From NCBI GenBank assembly GCA_015709495.1, contig CP054189.1, positions 124,001-188,000 on the forward strand: 64,000 nt of DNA, in the 5' to 3' direction. Every line of letters begins with the position of its first letter. The first letter of the stretch is position 1. The notes below the pieces were generated by a model. It saw only the letters and a list, made by a program, of their open reading frames with translations. It was not told the origin of the DNA and searched no databases. This stretch comes from Chthonomonadaceae bacterium (lineage in GTDB: Bacteria > Armatimonadota > Fimbriimonadia > Fimbriimonadales > Fimbriimonadaceae). A program made the position numbers and the translations under genes. Shown piece by piece: positions 1 through 11,027 of the stretch.

Positions 1-2665
<2,665 letters not shown>

Positions 2666-2779
2666 AAAGCCACTCTCCAATGTGCTCGATGCATGCTTCC
2701 GCTATCGCTATGCAACTGTCAAAGTGCTCTTCATCGGCCACCGATACGGGCGGGCCCGTACAGTCGGCGGCAATTGGAA

Positions 2780-2808
2780 ATGATACCTCCGTCAAGGCGG
2801 GCTGTCAA
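2780..2808 (-). promoter_or_regulatory. Sigma70-type promoter of 23S rRNA
   Basis: On the minus strand the -35 box is TTGACA (2808-2803), then a 17-nt spacer, then a -10 box TATCAT (2785-2780). Transcription would start near 2773, giving a leader of about 108 nt. The 13 nt covering the -35 box (2802-2814) are identical to those of the 16S promoter at 50965-50977. A second TTGAC lies inside the spacer in both promoters. A boxA-like stretch (GAGCACTTTGACA) occurs in the leader near 2725-2737; that reading is tentative. Confidence 0.85.
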
Positions 2809-2890
2809 GGGTCCCGCGAGATTTCCTCAAGGAGTTTCCGATTTCCCTCGGAAGACCTCTCGCCCGAAGACACATCACCCCTAACATAGC

Positions 2891-2924
2891 ATCGGGCCAG
2901 AGGCGTCTCCGCCCCCAGCCCGAT
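2891..2924. terminator. Nested dyad between PEP-CTERM gene and 23S promoter
   Basis: An outer 7-bp stem (ATCGGGC with GCCCGAT) encloses an inner GGCG/CGCC stem. It lies 36 nt past the stop of the upstream minus-strand PEP-CTERM gene and about 85 nt before the 23S -35 box. It has no strong T-tract, so a terminator role is inferred from position and stem strength only. Confidence 0.4.
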
Positions 2925-2959
2925 TGCTCCCTTGACCCCCGAAAAGGTCGAAGGATGAC

Positions 2960-3658
2960 TTACTTGCGGCGTCGGCGAGCGAGCGCCACCAGCGCGAGAC
3001 CGAGACCGGCCATCGTCGTGGGCTCAGGCACAACCGAACCTTCGATGCGATAGGCAGGCATGTTGGCGTACGCGAAGGTCGATCCCTGACCGAAACCGAG
3101 GCCGGGATTCGCCTGATATGCGTCGGTGCCGCCGGGGAACGCGCCAGCATAGTTCGAAGTGCGAATGCCGACTTGGCCACCGCCCGAGAAGTTCAACCGA
3201 CCCATGACACCCAAGTAGTAAGTGCCCGGGTTGTTGATCACGATGCTGACGGGAAGCGTTACAAGCGCGGAATTCGCCTCGCCGGTGTAGGCCGTGTTCA
3301 CGGTTGCGGAACCCGAAGAGACCGACTGGCTTCCAACATCGCCCGTAAGGCTGGAGCCTGCAGCTGCGACGCTGCTGAAGATCTCGACTCGATAGAACTC
3401 GATAGCCGTAAACGACGTGAAGCCGTTCCAGCCACCCATGAATGCATCCACGCTCGTGATCGTGGTCGGTCCGGTTACATCAAAGTTATCGATGACCGCG
3501 ATGTCGTAGGTCGCGAAGTCAGGCTCGAACTGCTGCGAAGCACCCGTGCCCGTCCCAGAAACGTCCGCCGGGTTCGCACCGATTTGGTCCATGATCACGA
3601 CCGCCGAAGCGAACGAACTGACGGTAGCTGCAAGACAAAGAACTGCAATTCTCTTCAT
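2960..3658 (-). CDS. PEP-CTERM sorting domain-containing secreted protein
   Basis: A secreted protein of 232 aa. The ATG at 3658 was chosen over an upstream in-frame start because it follows a clear GGAGGAGA ribosome-binding site and opens a signal peptide (MKRIAVLCLAATVSSFASA). The C-terminus is a textbook PEP-CTERM anchor: VPEPTTMAG, a short hydrophobic stretch (LGLALVALA) and RRRRK. In this family exosortase (EpsH/XrtA type) cleaves the anchor and attaches the protein at the cell surface or in an exopolysaccharide matrix. The body (about residues 20-205) is Gly/Ser/Thr-rich and beta-predicted, with no enzyme motif that I recognise. No exosortase is in the window. Its exact role is unknown. 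Confidence 0.9.
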   Translation of the reverse strand: MKRIAVLCLAATVSSFASAVVIMDQIGANPADVSGTGTGASQQFEPDFATYDIAVIDNFDVTGPTTITSVDAFMGGWNGFTSFTAIEFYRVEIFSSVAAAGSSLTGDVGSQSVSSGSATVNTAYTGEANSALVTLPVSIVINNPGTYYLGVMGRLNFSGGGQVGIRTSNYAGAFPGGTDAYQANPGLGFGQGSTFAYANMPAYRIEGSVVPEPTTMAGLGLALVALARRRRK

Positions 3659-3938
3659 TTTGGATTGTCTCCTCCCGAATTCAATTTCGAGCGTGGATCT
3701 TATCGGTTTGACAGAGGTCCTCCAGCAAGACGACGAGGTTCCACGCCCAAGACATTGTGCAACCAATCTCCTGAATTTCGGTCCGTTAATATTCTTTCTG
3801 TGACAAAACCTAGCATTTGAACTAGGTGATCTTCGGAGGGACCCGTTCGATGCCGCGATCGGGCCTTCAGGCATCGACAGAAACTGGGAAAGACCCGATC
3901 GTGCAGGGACGCGCCGCCGCATTCCAGAATCTGGAGAT

Positions 3939-4784
3939 ATGGAACGGGAACCGCAAGACTCCGCACTCAGCCGGCGATCGCTGCTCGCTTCGATGGTGAG
4001 CCTGCCCGTCGCAGGCCTCTTCCGGCCAGAAAGGTTCGGTCAGATCCCAACGAGCCCCTATGCGCCCTTTCGGATGGGGATTCATTCGTACTCGTTGCGC
4101 GGGTTCGACCTGAACCGGGCGATCGAGACGACTCGTCGGCTGGGACTTAGGCACTGGGAGGCGTTTTCCGCGCATGTTCCGCTCTCCAACGATCCGATCT
4201 TCCGAAGCGCGGTCCGCACGGACTTACGCATCGCTGGTATCCACCTGGCCGTGTGTGGAGTCCAAGCCTTCGATGGCGATGCGGCCAAATCGCGTCGTAT
4301 ATTCGAGTCCGCAAAGCTCCTCGGGCTGGAGGCTCTATCGGCCGATCCCACACCGGAGGCCCTACCCGCTCTCAACGATCTGACGCAAGAATTTGGCATC
4401 AACATCGCCATTCACAACCACGGACCCGGCGCAAGATATGACAAGGCCGCCGACATCGAGCGCGCCGTTTCACGCCACAACGTCCGCATGGGAGTTTGCA
4501 TCGACACCGGCCACGCGCTCAGGTCGGCCGAAGACCCAGTGCGCTGGGTTGAGATCTTTGGCGAGAGGGTCCACGACATCCACCTCAAGGACGTCAAGGA
4601 CCGTACCAAGTGGACGATCTTGGGTCAGGGCGACCTCAGGCTCGGCGACTTCTTTCGAGCGCTCGCCGCACAAAAGTATGCGGGAATTGTGGCGCTCGAA
4701 TATGAGGAGAAACCGGACGACCCAACGGCCGACATCGAGGCCTGCCTCCAAGCAGTCCGGATGACGCTCTCCCGCGTCCGGTAG
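3939..4784 (+). CDS. Sugar phosphate isomerase/epimerase, exported TIM barrel
   Basis: A 281-aa protein of the xylose-isomerase-like TIM-barrel superfamily (AP endonuclease 2 family). Residues 1-30 hold a twin-arginine-like export signal (SRRSLLASMVSLPVAGLF). Expected metal and substrate residues appear in the usual order: HNHGPG, DTGH, HDIHLKD and a terminal EYE motif. Such proteins isomerise or epimerise sugars, often beside Gfo/Idh/MocA oxidoreductases in Planctomycetes and Armatimonadota; two Tat-type Gfo proteins lie near 60 kb in this window. The substrate cannot be read from sequence. No strong Shine-Dalgarno is present (GGAG sits 2 nt before the ATG), so the start is likely but not certain. 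Confidence 0.85.
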   Translation: MEREPQDSALSRRSLLASMVSLPVAGLFRPERFGQIPTSPYAPFRMGIHSYSLRGFDLNRAIETTRRLGLRHWEAFSAHVPLSNDPIFRSAVRTDLRIAGIHLAVCGVQAFDGDAAKSRRIFESAKLLGLEALSADPTPEALPALNDLTQEFGINIAIHNHGPGARYDKAADIERAVSRHNVRMGVCIDTGHALRSAEDPVRWVEIFGERVHDIHLKDVKDRTKWTILGQGDLRLGDFFRALAAQKYAGIVALEYEEKPDDPTADIEACLQAVRMTLSRVR

Positions 4785-4808
4785 GCGCGCGATAAGAAAA
4801 CCTCCGAA

Positions 4809-4831
4809 AAGTACTCACTCTTTCGTATACT
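4809..4831 (+). promoter_or_regulatory. Promoter/operator motif shared by both pseudopilin genes
   Basis: AAGTACT-N9-GTATACT, ending 47 nt before the ATG of the pseudopilin gene. The second pseudopilin gene has AAGTACT-N9-GTGTACT at 26353-26375 in the same position. TATACT may be the -10 box, but there is no matching sigma70 -35 box, so a dedicated sigma factor or activator is possible. Confidence 0.6.
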
Positions 4832-4878
4832 ATTCGTAGCGAAGCCCGCCCGAGGGCTCGTCATTGGGGAGGGAGTTC

Positions 4879-5709
4879 ATGAATCGAAACAGGGCTTTCA
4901 CGCTCATTGAGTTGCTTGTGGTGATCGCCATCATCGCGATCCTCGCTGCAATTCTGTTTCCCGTGTTTGCTGCGGCGAAGGAGTCGGCGAAGCAGACCAC
5001 TTGCCTCTCCAACATGAAGCAGATCGGCCTGGCGATGTCGATGTACGCGATCGATTCGGACGACGTGTACCCTGCGTGGGCAGCCATCGCTCCGCCGATC
5101 AACGGGGGCAACAGTTCGTACGTTCCGCCCGACATGCAACTGATGCCGTATGCCCGCAACGACGGGATATGGAAGTGCCCGAGCGACCACGCGACCCGAG
5201 TTTCGACGAGTGCCGTGCCTTGGTGGGACGGGAACTACCGACTCAAGGCGATTCCGCGTTCGTATTCTTACACTGGCCCCATCCACACCGTGCAAGCGAA
5301 CGGCTGGGACAACAACACGGGCGCTTTCAAGTGGGTCGGCCCTGGGTTCTGGACGATGGCAGGCCGCTCCGGAACCGAGTTCGATGAGGTTGCCGATACG
5401 ATCGCATGGGTGGAACAATGGTCGGTTTCCGTGGCCGACCAATATGTGGGCGGCATTTGGGGCTCCGGCTTCATCGACTGCGATACCGCCAAGCTCGCGG
5501 GTCGGAAGGTCCCGCCCAGCGGACCCGGAGATGGCGGCCCCCCAGGGTGCGCCTCGGCCTATACCGGCAGGCCCACCCCAGGCCACAGGAATCAAGGCAA
5601 CTACATCTTTGTCGATGGGCACGCGGGAATCCGGTCCTGGAGCGCCGTCCGCAAGAACGACTTTCGTTCGTTCAAGGTCCAGAAGCCCTCGCAGACCTAC
5701 ATCCCCTAG
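4879..5709 (+). CDS. Type IV pseudopilin-like protein with H-X9-DG domain
   Basis: A 276-aa secreted protein. It begins with a type III prepilin signal ([30 protein letters not shown]): a short basic leader, F-T-L-I-E with Glu at +5, and about 20 hydrophobic residues. The C-terminus has [16 protein letters not shown], the H-X9-DG motif of the DUF1559-like pseudopilins abundant in Planctomycetes and Armatimonadota. The leader would be cut by prepilin peptidase and the protein inserted in a type II/IV secretion-like pseudopilus, or left as a surface protein. The ATG at 4879 follows GGGAGGGAG; an upstream TTG in frame is rejected because it would place charges ahead of the leader and lies on the ribosome-binding site. 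Confidence 0.9.
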   Translation: MNRNRAFTLIELLVVIAIIAILAAILFPVFAAAKESAKQTTCLSNMKQIGLAMSMYAIDSDDVYPAWAAIAPPINGGNSSYVPPDMQLMPYARNDGIWKCPSDHATRVSTSAVPWWDGNYRLKAIPRSYSYTGPIHTVQANGWDNNTGAFKWVGPGFWTMAGRSGTEFDEVADTIAWVEQWSVSVADQYVGGIWGSGFIDCDTAKLAGRKVPPSGPGDGGPPGCASAYTGRPTPGHRNQGNYIFVDGHAGIRSWSAVRKNDFRSFKVQKPSQTYIP

Positions 5710-5717
5710 ACGGGCGG

Positions 5718-6365
5718 TTAGGGGAAACGAAACGTCTGCATCACGGAGTCCGCGAGTCGCTCCATCGCCCCGAGACGACTCATGGGGCACGAGAATGTGA
5801 CCGTGAAGCTACGATTGCCGTTGCTCAGCATGTAGGCGAGCGACGCGATCGATTTGCCCTGCCCTATGGAGATTTGCGTGAACATCTTGGCCGCCTTGCC
5901 TGCCGGCAAATCAGTGAGTTCACCCTGAGGCGAAGTACCGGGCAGCGCGAGAGGGGTCATCTCCTGCAAGTACGCCTGCTGGAGTTCGGAAGCGGCCAGT
6001 TCCTTGGGTTGATCCAAGACGACGACGTTCAGATTCTCGGCGAAGCCCTCGAACGTTTCCCCAAAAGCGACCAGCTTGATCGAGCCTGACAGGGCCATCT
6101 CGCGAATGGCGGGCTCGCTCGCTTTCAGGCCTGGGTTTGCCTTGACGGCCTCATCGATGAAAGAATCGACGTCCTCGGCGGTCAGATCGACGGCAGTCCA
6201 TCCTTCGGGAGCGTCCAGCGTGAAGCTGGCGCCATCCGGCGAACTTGAACTGGTTGAGAGCGGACGACCGCTGTTGTCTTTTCCCGAACATGCCGCAAGC
6301 ATCAGCGCGGCAAGCACCGCCCCTGTGCCCACGAGAATCCACTGGCGAAGTACACGAAAACTCAT
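5718..6365 (-). CDS. Putative lipoprotein, function unknown
   Basis: A 215-aa protein with a lipobox (LMLAAC, Cys26) after a basic and hydrophobic signal, then a Ser-rich linker. The mature domain (about residues 45-215) resembles small PsbP/DUF1795-like beta-sheet lipoproteins (FTLDAPEGWTAVDLTAEDV near its start and a final strand FTVTFSCPMSRLGAMERLADSVMQTFRF). That family assignment is tentative. The ATG at 6365 follows AGGAGGTGGC. It is convergent with the pseudopilin gene; a 6-bp stem spans the two stop codons (5703-5724). Confidence 0.8.
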   Translation of the reverse strand: MSFRVLRQWILVGTGAVLAALMLAACSGKDNSGRPLSTSSSSPDGASFTLDAPEGWTAVDLTAEDVDSFIDEAVKANPGLKASEPAIREMALSGSIKLVAFGETFEGFAENLNVVVLDQPKELAASELQQAYLQEMTPLALPGTSPQGELTDLPAGKAAKMFTQISIGQGKSIASLAYMLSNGNRSFTVTFSCPMSRLGAMERLADSVMQTFRFP

Positions 6366-6581
6366 TGCGCCACCTCCTGAAGCAAAGCGCTCTTTGCCCC
6401 TTTGGTTTTCAGCGTGCTTGGGCAAGAATCCTGCATTCGTTTCGGATCGTCCCGGCGATCCTTGACGTCAATGTGAACGATCGTTTTCGGGATTGTGGCT
6501 ATATAATGCCAATGGATGCCTAATCGGCATCGCAAGTCCGCATCGGGGCGGGTTTCTTTCCGCCAAGGAGGATTCAAGGGG

Positions 6582-7043
6582 ATGTTTCGGAGGATTTGGG
6601 TTTTGCCCGCCGTCGCGCTGGTCACTCTGGGCGCTATCGACGGGGGTGATTTCAGGGTTTCCGCGCGCGCGGGCATCGATGTCCGCACGAACCACGGCCA
6701 CTTCGAGGTCGCTACGATTATCGTCGACGTTCGAACGACAGGGGGCGGGCAAGGCGAGGCGACGTTCGCCGCGGATGGCCACCACCATGGACTCTATCCA
6801 GACCTGGTTGTGATCCTGCCGCAAGCCAGCAAGGTGTTCGTTCGGGGGAACATCGCCGAGATTCTCGGGCAGGGGTCGTACCAAGGCGAGCCTGCCTCCA
6901 TCCGCATGAAGCTCCTCGATGGAGGCCCTGAGGGCCAGGGCGACTTCATGACGGTCGAATGCTATGCGCCCAACGGCAAGCGAGTGTTCTATGGCGAGGG
7001 GTCTACCACGTCGGGAGACATCTCCATTCGGACCGCCCAATAG
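6582..7043 (+). CDS. Small secreted protein, function unknown
   Basis: A 153-aa protein with a hydrophobic N-terminal export signal (FRRIWVLPAVALVTLGAI). The mature part has repeated beta-strand-like segments (GIDVRTNHGHFEV, ATIIVDVRTTGGGQGEATFAADG) and no catalytic motif that I recognise. The start at 6582 is preferred over one 22 codons upstream because AAGGAGGA lies 11 nt before it and it begins directly at the signal peptide. It ends 11 nt before the next gene, so the two are probably cotranscribed. Confidence 0.7.
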   Translation: MFRRIWVLPAVALVTLGAIDGGDFRVSARAGIDVRTNHGHFEVATIIVDVRTTGGGQGEATFAADGHHHGLYPDLVVILPQASKVFVRGNIAEILGQGSYQGEPASIRMKLLDGGPEGQGDFMTVECYAPNGKRVFYGEGSTTSGDISIRTAQ

Positions 7044-7054
7044 GAGCCTGAGCG

Positions 7055-8668
7055 ATGCGATATTCAACCACGACTTTTTCCTTTCTTCGAGTGGCGCTTG
7101 GGCTGACGGCACTTACCTTAGGGATCGCCGCCACCTCCGAGGCTCAGTTCGCCCGAAAGGGCGTGCGTCTGCTTTCCAACCTGCCTCTGAGCGAGTTTCC
7201 CGGTGACCCATCGTCCGGCTCCGGCGGATGGGGTTACGTTTCGGCGAGCGAGCGCGAGTATGCGGTTTTCGGAGTCAGAAACGGCACCGCCGTCGTCGAC
7301 ATTACGAACCCAACTCAGCCCGTAATCATCGGCCACGTGCAGGGGCCCAACTCCACTTGGCACGAACCCACGGTGCTCGGCGACTTCGCCTACTCGGTGT
7401 GTGACGGCGTCGATCAAGGGATGCATATCATCGACCTGCGGCAGGCTGATCTGGGTGTAATCACCCACGCCGGGACCTACACTGGAAACAACCTCAAACG
7501 GGTTCACACGATTCAACCCAACCCCGCCAAGAAGCTCCTGTACCTCAACGGGTCGAACATCGCCAACGGCGGATTGGTCGTTCTCGATGTCTCCAACCCG
7601 GTCGCTCCTGTGCAGGTAGGGGCATGGACGGAGAAATACGTTCACGATTGCCAAGTGGTCGACTTCACGTCGGGGCCCAACGCCGGCAAGGAGATCGCGT
7701 TCCTCTGCTGCGGGGGCGCTGGGCTATATATTGTCGACATCACCGACAAAGGCAACATGGTCACGCTCGGGTTCATCGACTATATGTCGGGCTCCAATTA
7801 TTGCCACTCGGGGCAACTATCCCCGGACGGCAGGTACTTCCTGATCAACGACGAGTTCGACGAGGGCAACGCGTTGGTCGACGAGTGTACGACTCACATC
7901 ATCGACGTCTCCGACCTGACGAACCCGACTTATGCGGGGAGGTTCCAAAACGGGGGTCAGTACATCGATCACAACTCCCACGTTCGCGGGAATCTTCTAT
8001 ATCTTGCAGCCTATCGGGGCGGTTTGAGGATTTTCGACGTCGCCGATGCGCAGAACATCCGCGAGTTGGGTTATTTCGATACGCATCCGAACAACGGATT
8101 CTCCTATTCAGGGGCTTGGGGCGTCTGCGCGATCTTCCCGAGCGGAACCGTCACGATCTTCGACATCAACAGGGGGTTGTTCGTACTCGATCCCGGCGAG
8201 GCGATCGGCTTCGGCGCCCCCATTCTCTCTGCGAACGTCGTGGCCGGAGACTTGATCTCAGGCGGGCCCAAGGAACTCCGCAAATCGGACGATCGGCGGT
8301 TTGTGATGAAGGCGTCCGACCAAGGTACATCCGACGTGGCTGAACTCACCGTCGAGATCAATGCAAAGACCGACATCTCACCCGCGAACGTTCTGGGACT
8401 GCAATTCGAGACCTCTTGTCAGTTCATCTCCACTGCAAAGGGCAAGGTCATGCTCTGGAACTGGGCGCAAAGCCGTTGGGACGCCGTGGGCGATTTCGAC
8501 CTGACGACCGTCGAAGGCCTCGATTCGATCTCGGGCCTTCCAGGCGGAACCTACGTGAACTCGAGCGGTGAAATCCGCATGAGGCTCGGCTTCCAGCCTG
8601 GGCCTGAGTCGGAACCGTCGGAGTACGTAATCAAGATCGACATGGTCCGCTTCGGCGTCGAGTCGTAG
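7055..8668 (+). CDS. Choice-of-anchor B family (LVIVD-repeat) secreted protein
   Basis: A 537-aa secreted beta-propeller-like protein. After a signal peptide (to about residue 30, ATSEAQ) there are LVIVD-type repeats such as GTAVVDITNPTQPVIIGHV, GLVVLDVSNPVAPVQVGAW, GLYIVDITDKGNMVTLGFI and LRIFDVADAQNIRELGYF. This repeat order and the HDCQVVDF/YCHSGQLSPDGRYFLINDE segment fit the choice-of-anchor B family, surface proteins with variable C-terminal anchors. A C-terminal beta domain (about 390-537) replaces the usual anchor; no PEP-CTERM or transmembrane tail is seen. It is probably cotranscribed with the small secreted gene upstream. Molecular function is unknown. Confidence 0.85.
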   Translation: MRYSTTTFSFLRVALGLTALTLGIAATSEAQFARKGVRLLSNLPLSEFPGDPSSGSGGWGYVSASEREYAVFGVRNGTAVVDITNPTQPVIIGHVQGPNSTWHEPTVLGDFAYSVCDGVDQGMHIIDLRQADLGVITHAGTYTGNNLKRVHTIQPNPAKKLLYLNGSNIANGGLVVLDVSNPVAPVQVGAWTEKYVHDCQVVDFTSGPNAGKEIAFLCCGGAGLYIVDITDKGNMVTLGFIDYMSGSNYCHSGQLSPDGRYFLINDEFDEGNALVDECTTHIIDVSDLTNPTYAGRFQNGGQYIDHNSHVRGNLLYLAAYRGGLRIFDVADAQNIRELGYFDTHPNNGFSYSGAWGVCAIFPSGTVTIFDINRGLFVLDPGEAIGFGAPILSANVVAGDLISGGPKELRKSDDRRFVMKASDQGTSDVAELTVEINAKTDISPANVLGLQFETSCQFISTAKGKVMLWNWAQSRWDAVGDFDLTTVEGLDSISGLPGGTYVNSSGEIRMRLGFQPGPESEPSEYVIKIDMVRFGVES

Positions 8669-8811
8669 CGAAGGTCCGGCAAAGCGAATCCGGGCAGGTC
8701 CTTCGCAGAGGGGCCTCCCCCGGGTTGCCTCTTGCGCCCCAAGCGAGCGGGCGCGCTCCCTGCACTTCTACCAGTTTTGACCTCGCGCCCCTGCAAGTTC
8801 TCCTCAGGCTC

Positions 8812-8840
8812 TTGGGGTTCGCCAGGGTCTACGTTATACT
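8812..8840 (+). promoter_or_regulatory. Candidate promoter of PEP-CTERM gene
   Basis: TTGGGG (8812-8817), 17-nt spacer, TATACT (8835-8840), followed by an 80-nt leader with a strong ribosome-binding site before the ATG at 8920. The rest of the 8669-8919 gap shows only a GC-rich hairpin (GCGCCC/GGGCGC). Confidence 0.55.
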
Positions 8841-8919
8841 GTCTCTAGTTGTATTGCGCGTTGGATTGAAGGGTTGCCCTCGAGGTCATCGCGTAGCATG
8901 GATTCTTGGAGGAGGACAC

Positions 8920-9759
8920 ATGAAAAGACTCTTTGTTTGGGCGCTCGTCGCCGCTGCCAGCGCCTCGCAGGCGCAACTTATCGTGGGGAACGACCAATCG
9001 GGGACGGCCACGATTTGGATGATCGACGTCTCGAACGGGAACGCGACCGCGCTGTATAGCAGTTCAACCTCGAGCGCAAAGCCGTGGGGCATGGCCGCCG
9101 ACAACGTCAACAACATTCTCTACTGGAACAACGGCTCGACGCTGTACTGGTCAACGTACGCATCGCTCCTGAGCGGCAATCCGACGGTCAACTCGGTCGG
9201 CATGACGTTCGGTACAAGCACCGTGAATTTCGTGGGCCTTGGTTTCAACCCGACTACCGGCAAGCTCCTGGGCACGCGGAACATTACGACCGAGGCCGTG
9301 TATGAAATCGACCCTGCGTCAGGCGTCAGTAGCTTGCTCTACGCCTACAGCACCTCGTTTGACTTCGGCGGGCTCGATTACGACAATGGCACGCTCTACG
9401 GTCTTTCGGACACTGCGCCCACAGGGCAAGTTCGGGGCCTGTACTCAATCGACTACGTCGGCGGAAGCACCAGCTTCATCACGGGATATCCGGGCGGCGA
9501 AACGGACATCGACGGCTTGGCGGTGGGAGGAGGCAAGGCCTACTTCGTAACCGATGGCAACAGCGTGTCGCAACCCTGGTTTTACGTGTACAACCTCTCG
9601 ACCAACACGTTCGAGTCTCCAATTGCGAGCACGTTCAACGGTAGCGGTACCTTCTCCGCAGGCGCTTGGGCGCCAGGGCTCGTTCCTGAGCCTGCTACGA
9701 TGGCAATGCTTGGCCTCGGGTTTGCGGCCATCGCTTCGCGAAGGCGCAAGCGATCGTAA
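8920..9759 (+). CDS. PEP-CTERM sorting domain-containing secreted protein
   Basis: A 279-aa exported protein. The ATG at 8920 sits 5 nt after GGAGGAGGA and opens a signal peptide (MKRLFVWALVAAASASQA). The body looks like a small beta-propeller with YWTD/NHL-like repeats (IWMIDVSNGNATALYSS, VYEIDPASGVSSLLYAY, LYSIDYVGGSTSFITGY). The C-terminus is VPEPATMAMLGLGFAAIASRRRKR, a PEP-CTERM anchor. In the family, exosortase removes this anchor and the protein goes to the surface or matrix. A strong hairpin follows the stop codon. Confidence 0.92.
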   Translation: MKRLFVWALVAAASASQAQLIVGNDQSGTATIWMIDVSNGNATALYSSSTSSAKPWGMAADNVNNILYWNNGSTLYWSTYASLLSGNPTVNSVGMTFGTSTVNFVGLGFNPTTGKLLGTRNITTEAVYEIDPASGVSSLLYAYSTSFDFGGLDYDNGTLYGLSDTAPTGQVRGLYSIDYVGGSTSFITGYPGGETDIDGLAVGGGKAYFVTDGNSVSQPWFYVYNLSTNTFESPIASTFNGSGTFSAGAWAPGLVPEPATMAMLGLGFAAIASRRRKRS

Positions 9760-9789
9760 CTCAAAAGCACTCTGAGGACGAGAAATCGA

Positions 9790-9817
9790 AGGCGGGTAGG
9801 GACCTCCCTACCCGCCT
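9790..9817. terminator. Intrinsic terminator between convergent genes
   Basis: A perfect 12-bp stem (AGGCGGGTAGGG with its complement) and a 4-nt loop, between the stops of the PEP-CTERM gene (plus) and hpd (minus). The T-tract is weak (CGTCTTTCG), so it could act in both directions. Confidence 0.75.
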
Positions 9818-9840
9818 CGTCTTTCGTGGAATCAGAGCGC

Positions 9841-10932
9841 TTAGAGCGTGCCGCGAAGCGCCTGTTCTCGCTCGATGGCTTCAAAGAGCGCCTTGAAATT
9901 GCCCTTTCCGAAGCTCTTGGCCCCTTTGCGCTGGATAATCTCATAAAACAGCGTGGGGCGGTCCGTGATCGGCTTAGTGAAGAGTTGAAGCAAGTAGCCG
10001 TCCTCATCACGGTCCACCAACACGCCCAATTCGGCCAGCTCCCGAATGTCTTCGTCGATGGCGCCCACTCTCTTGGGCAGTTCCTCATAGTACGTCTTGG
10101 GAACGTTCAGGAACTGGAGCCCACGGGCTCGCAGGCGGCTTACGGTGTGGATGATGTCGTCAGTGAGCAGAGCCACGTGCTGGACCCCTGCTCCTCCGAA
10201 GAACTCGAGGTACTCGTCGATTTGGCTCTTCTTCTTGCCCTCCGCAGGCTCATTGATCGGGAACTTCACCCGCTGGTTGCCGTTGGCCATCACCTTCGAC
10301 ATCAGCGCCGTGTACTCGGTCGAAATGTCCTTGTCGTCGAACGAAACCAACTGCTTGAACCCAAGAACGTCGGCGTAGAACCTAACCCACTCGTTCATCT
10401 TCCCCAATTCGACGTTGCCCACGATGTGGTCCACGTCGATCAGGCCGAGCGGATCGCCGGGCTCGTGCATCCGCCGAAATCCAGGGAGAAAGTGGCCCTT
10501 GAAGTTGTCGCGGTTGAGAAGCGTGTGAATGACGTCGCCGTAGGTGTGGATGGAAGCGAGCCTGACCTCTCCCTCCTCATTCGAGAGCGTGAACGGCGCC
10601 CTCGCTGACCTTGCACCACGCTCGACGGCGGCGCTGTAGGCGGTATCGACATCGTCCACTTCAAAACAGATGTCTTGAACGAAATCGCCGTGCTGGGCGA
10701 TGCTGGGCGCTTTCGGGTGCCCAGGGCGAATCGGGGCGGAAAATAGGAACTTGAGGTCCTGCTGCTGCACGAGGTAATCGACTTCGTTGGTGCTCCCGGT
10801 CTCGAGCCCTTGGAACCCGGTGATGTCGAATCCAAACGCGTGCTGGTAGAAGTACGCCGATTGGCGGGCGTTGTTGACATAGAATCGAACGTGGTCGATC
10901 CTTCGAATCGGAAAAATGTCTTGGCTCATCAT
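9841..10932 (-). CDS. hpd: 4-hydroxyphenylpyruvate dioxygenase
   Basis: A 363-aa cytoplasmic non-haem Fe(II) enzyme converting 4-hydroxyphenylpyruvate to homogentisate in tyrosine breakdown. It has two vicinal-oxygen-chelate domains. The catalytic iron triad is visible: His169 (VDHIVGNVE), His252 (VQHVALLTDD) and Glu331 (LFYEIIQRKG). Conserved family segments GAGVQHVALLTDDI and GYLLQLFTKPITDRPTLFYEIIQR are intact and the length is normal. Two adjacent ATGs (10932, 10929) follow GAGGCG; either may be used. No homogentisate dioxygenase is nearby, so the rest of the pathway must be elsewhere. Confidence 0.96.
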   Translation of the reverse strand: MMSQDIFPIRRIDHVRFYVNNARQSAYFYQHAFGFDITGFQGLETGSTNEVDYLVQQQDLKFLFSAPIRPGHPKAPSIAQHGDFVQDICFEVDDVDTAYSAAVERGARSARAPFTLSNEEGEVRLASIHTYGDVIHTLLNRDNFKGHFLPGFRRMHEPGDPLGLIDVDHIVGNVELGKMNEWVRFYADVLGFKQLVSFDDKDISTEYTALMSKVMANGNQRVKFPINEPAEGKKKSQIDEYLEFFGGAGVQHVALLTDDIIHTVSRLRARGLQFLNVPKTYYEELPKRVGAIDEDIRELAELGVLVDRDEDGYLLQLFTKPITDRPTLFYEIIQRKGAKSFGKGNFKALFEAIEREQALRGTL

Positions 10933-10982
10933 CGTCGCCTCGTGATTGGATTCCTCTGCGACCCTCGCGGTCTACGAGGAAT

Positions 10983-10988
10983 ATTATA
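10983..10988 (-). promoter_or_regulatory. -10 box for hpd
   Basis: TATAAT on the minus strand, 50 nt before the hpd start, giving a leader of about 44 nt with a GAGGCG ribosome-binding site. No good -35 match at 16-18 nt. Confidence 0.5.
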
Positions 10989-11027
10989 CTGATTCGTGCA
11001 GCATGGGAAGAGAGCGGCACGGACCGC

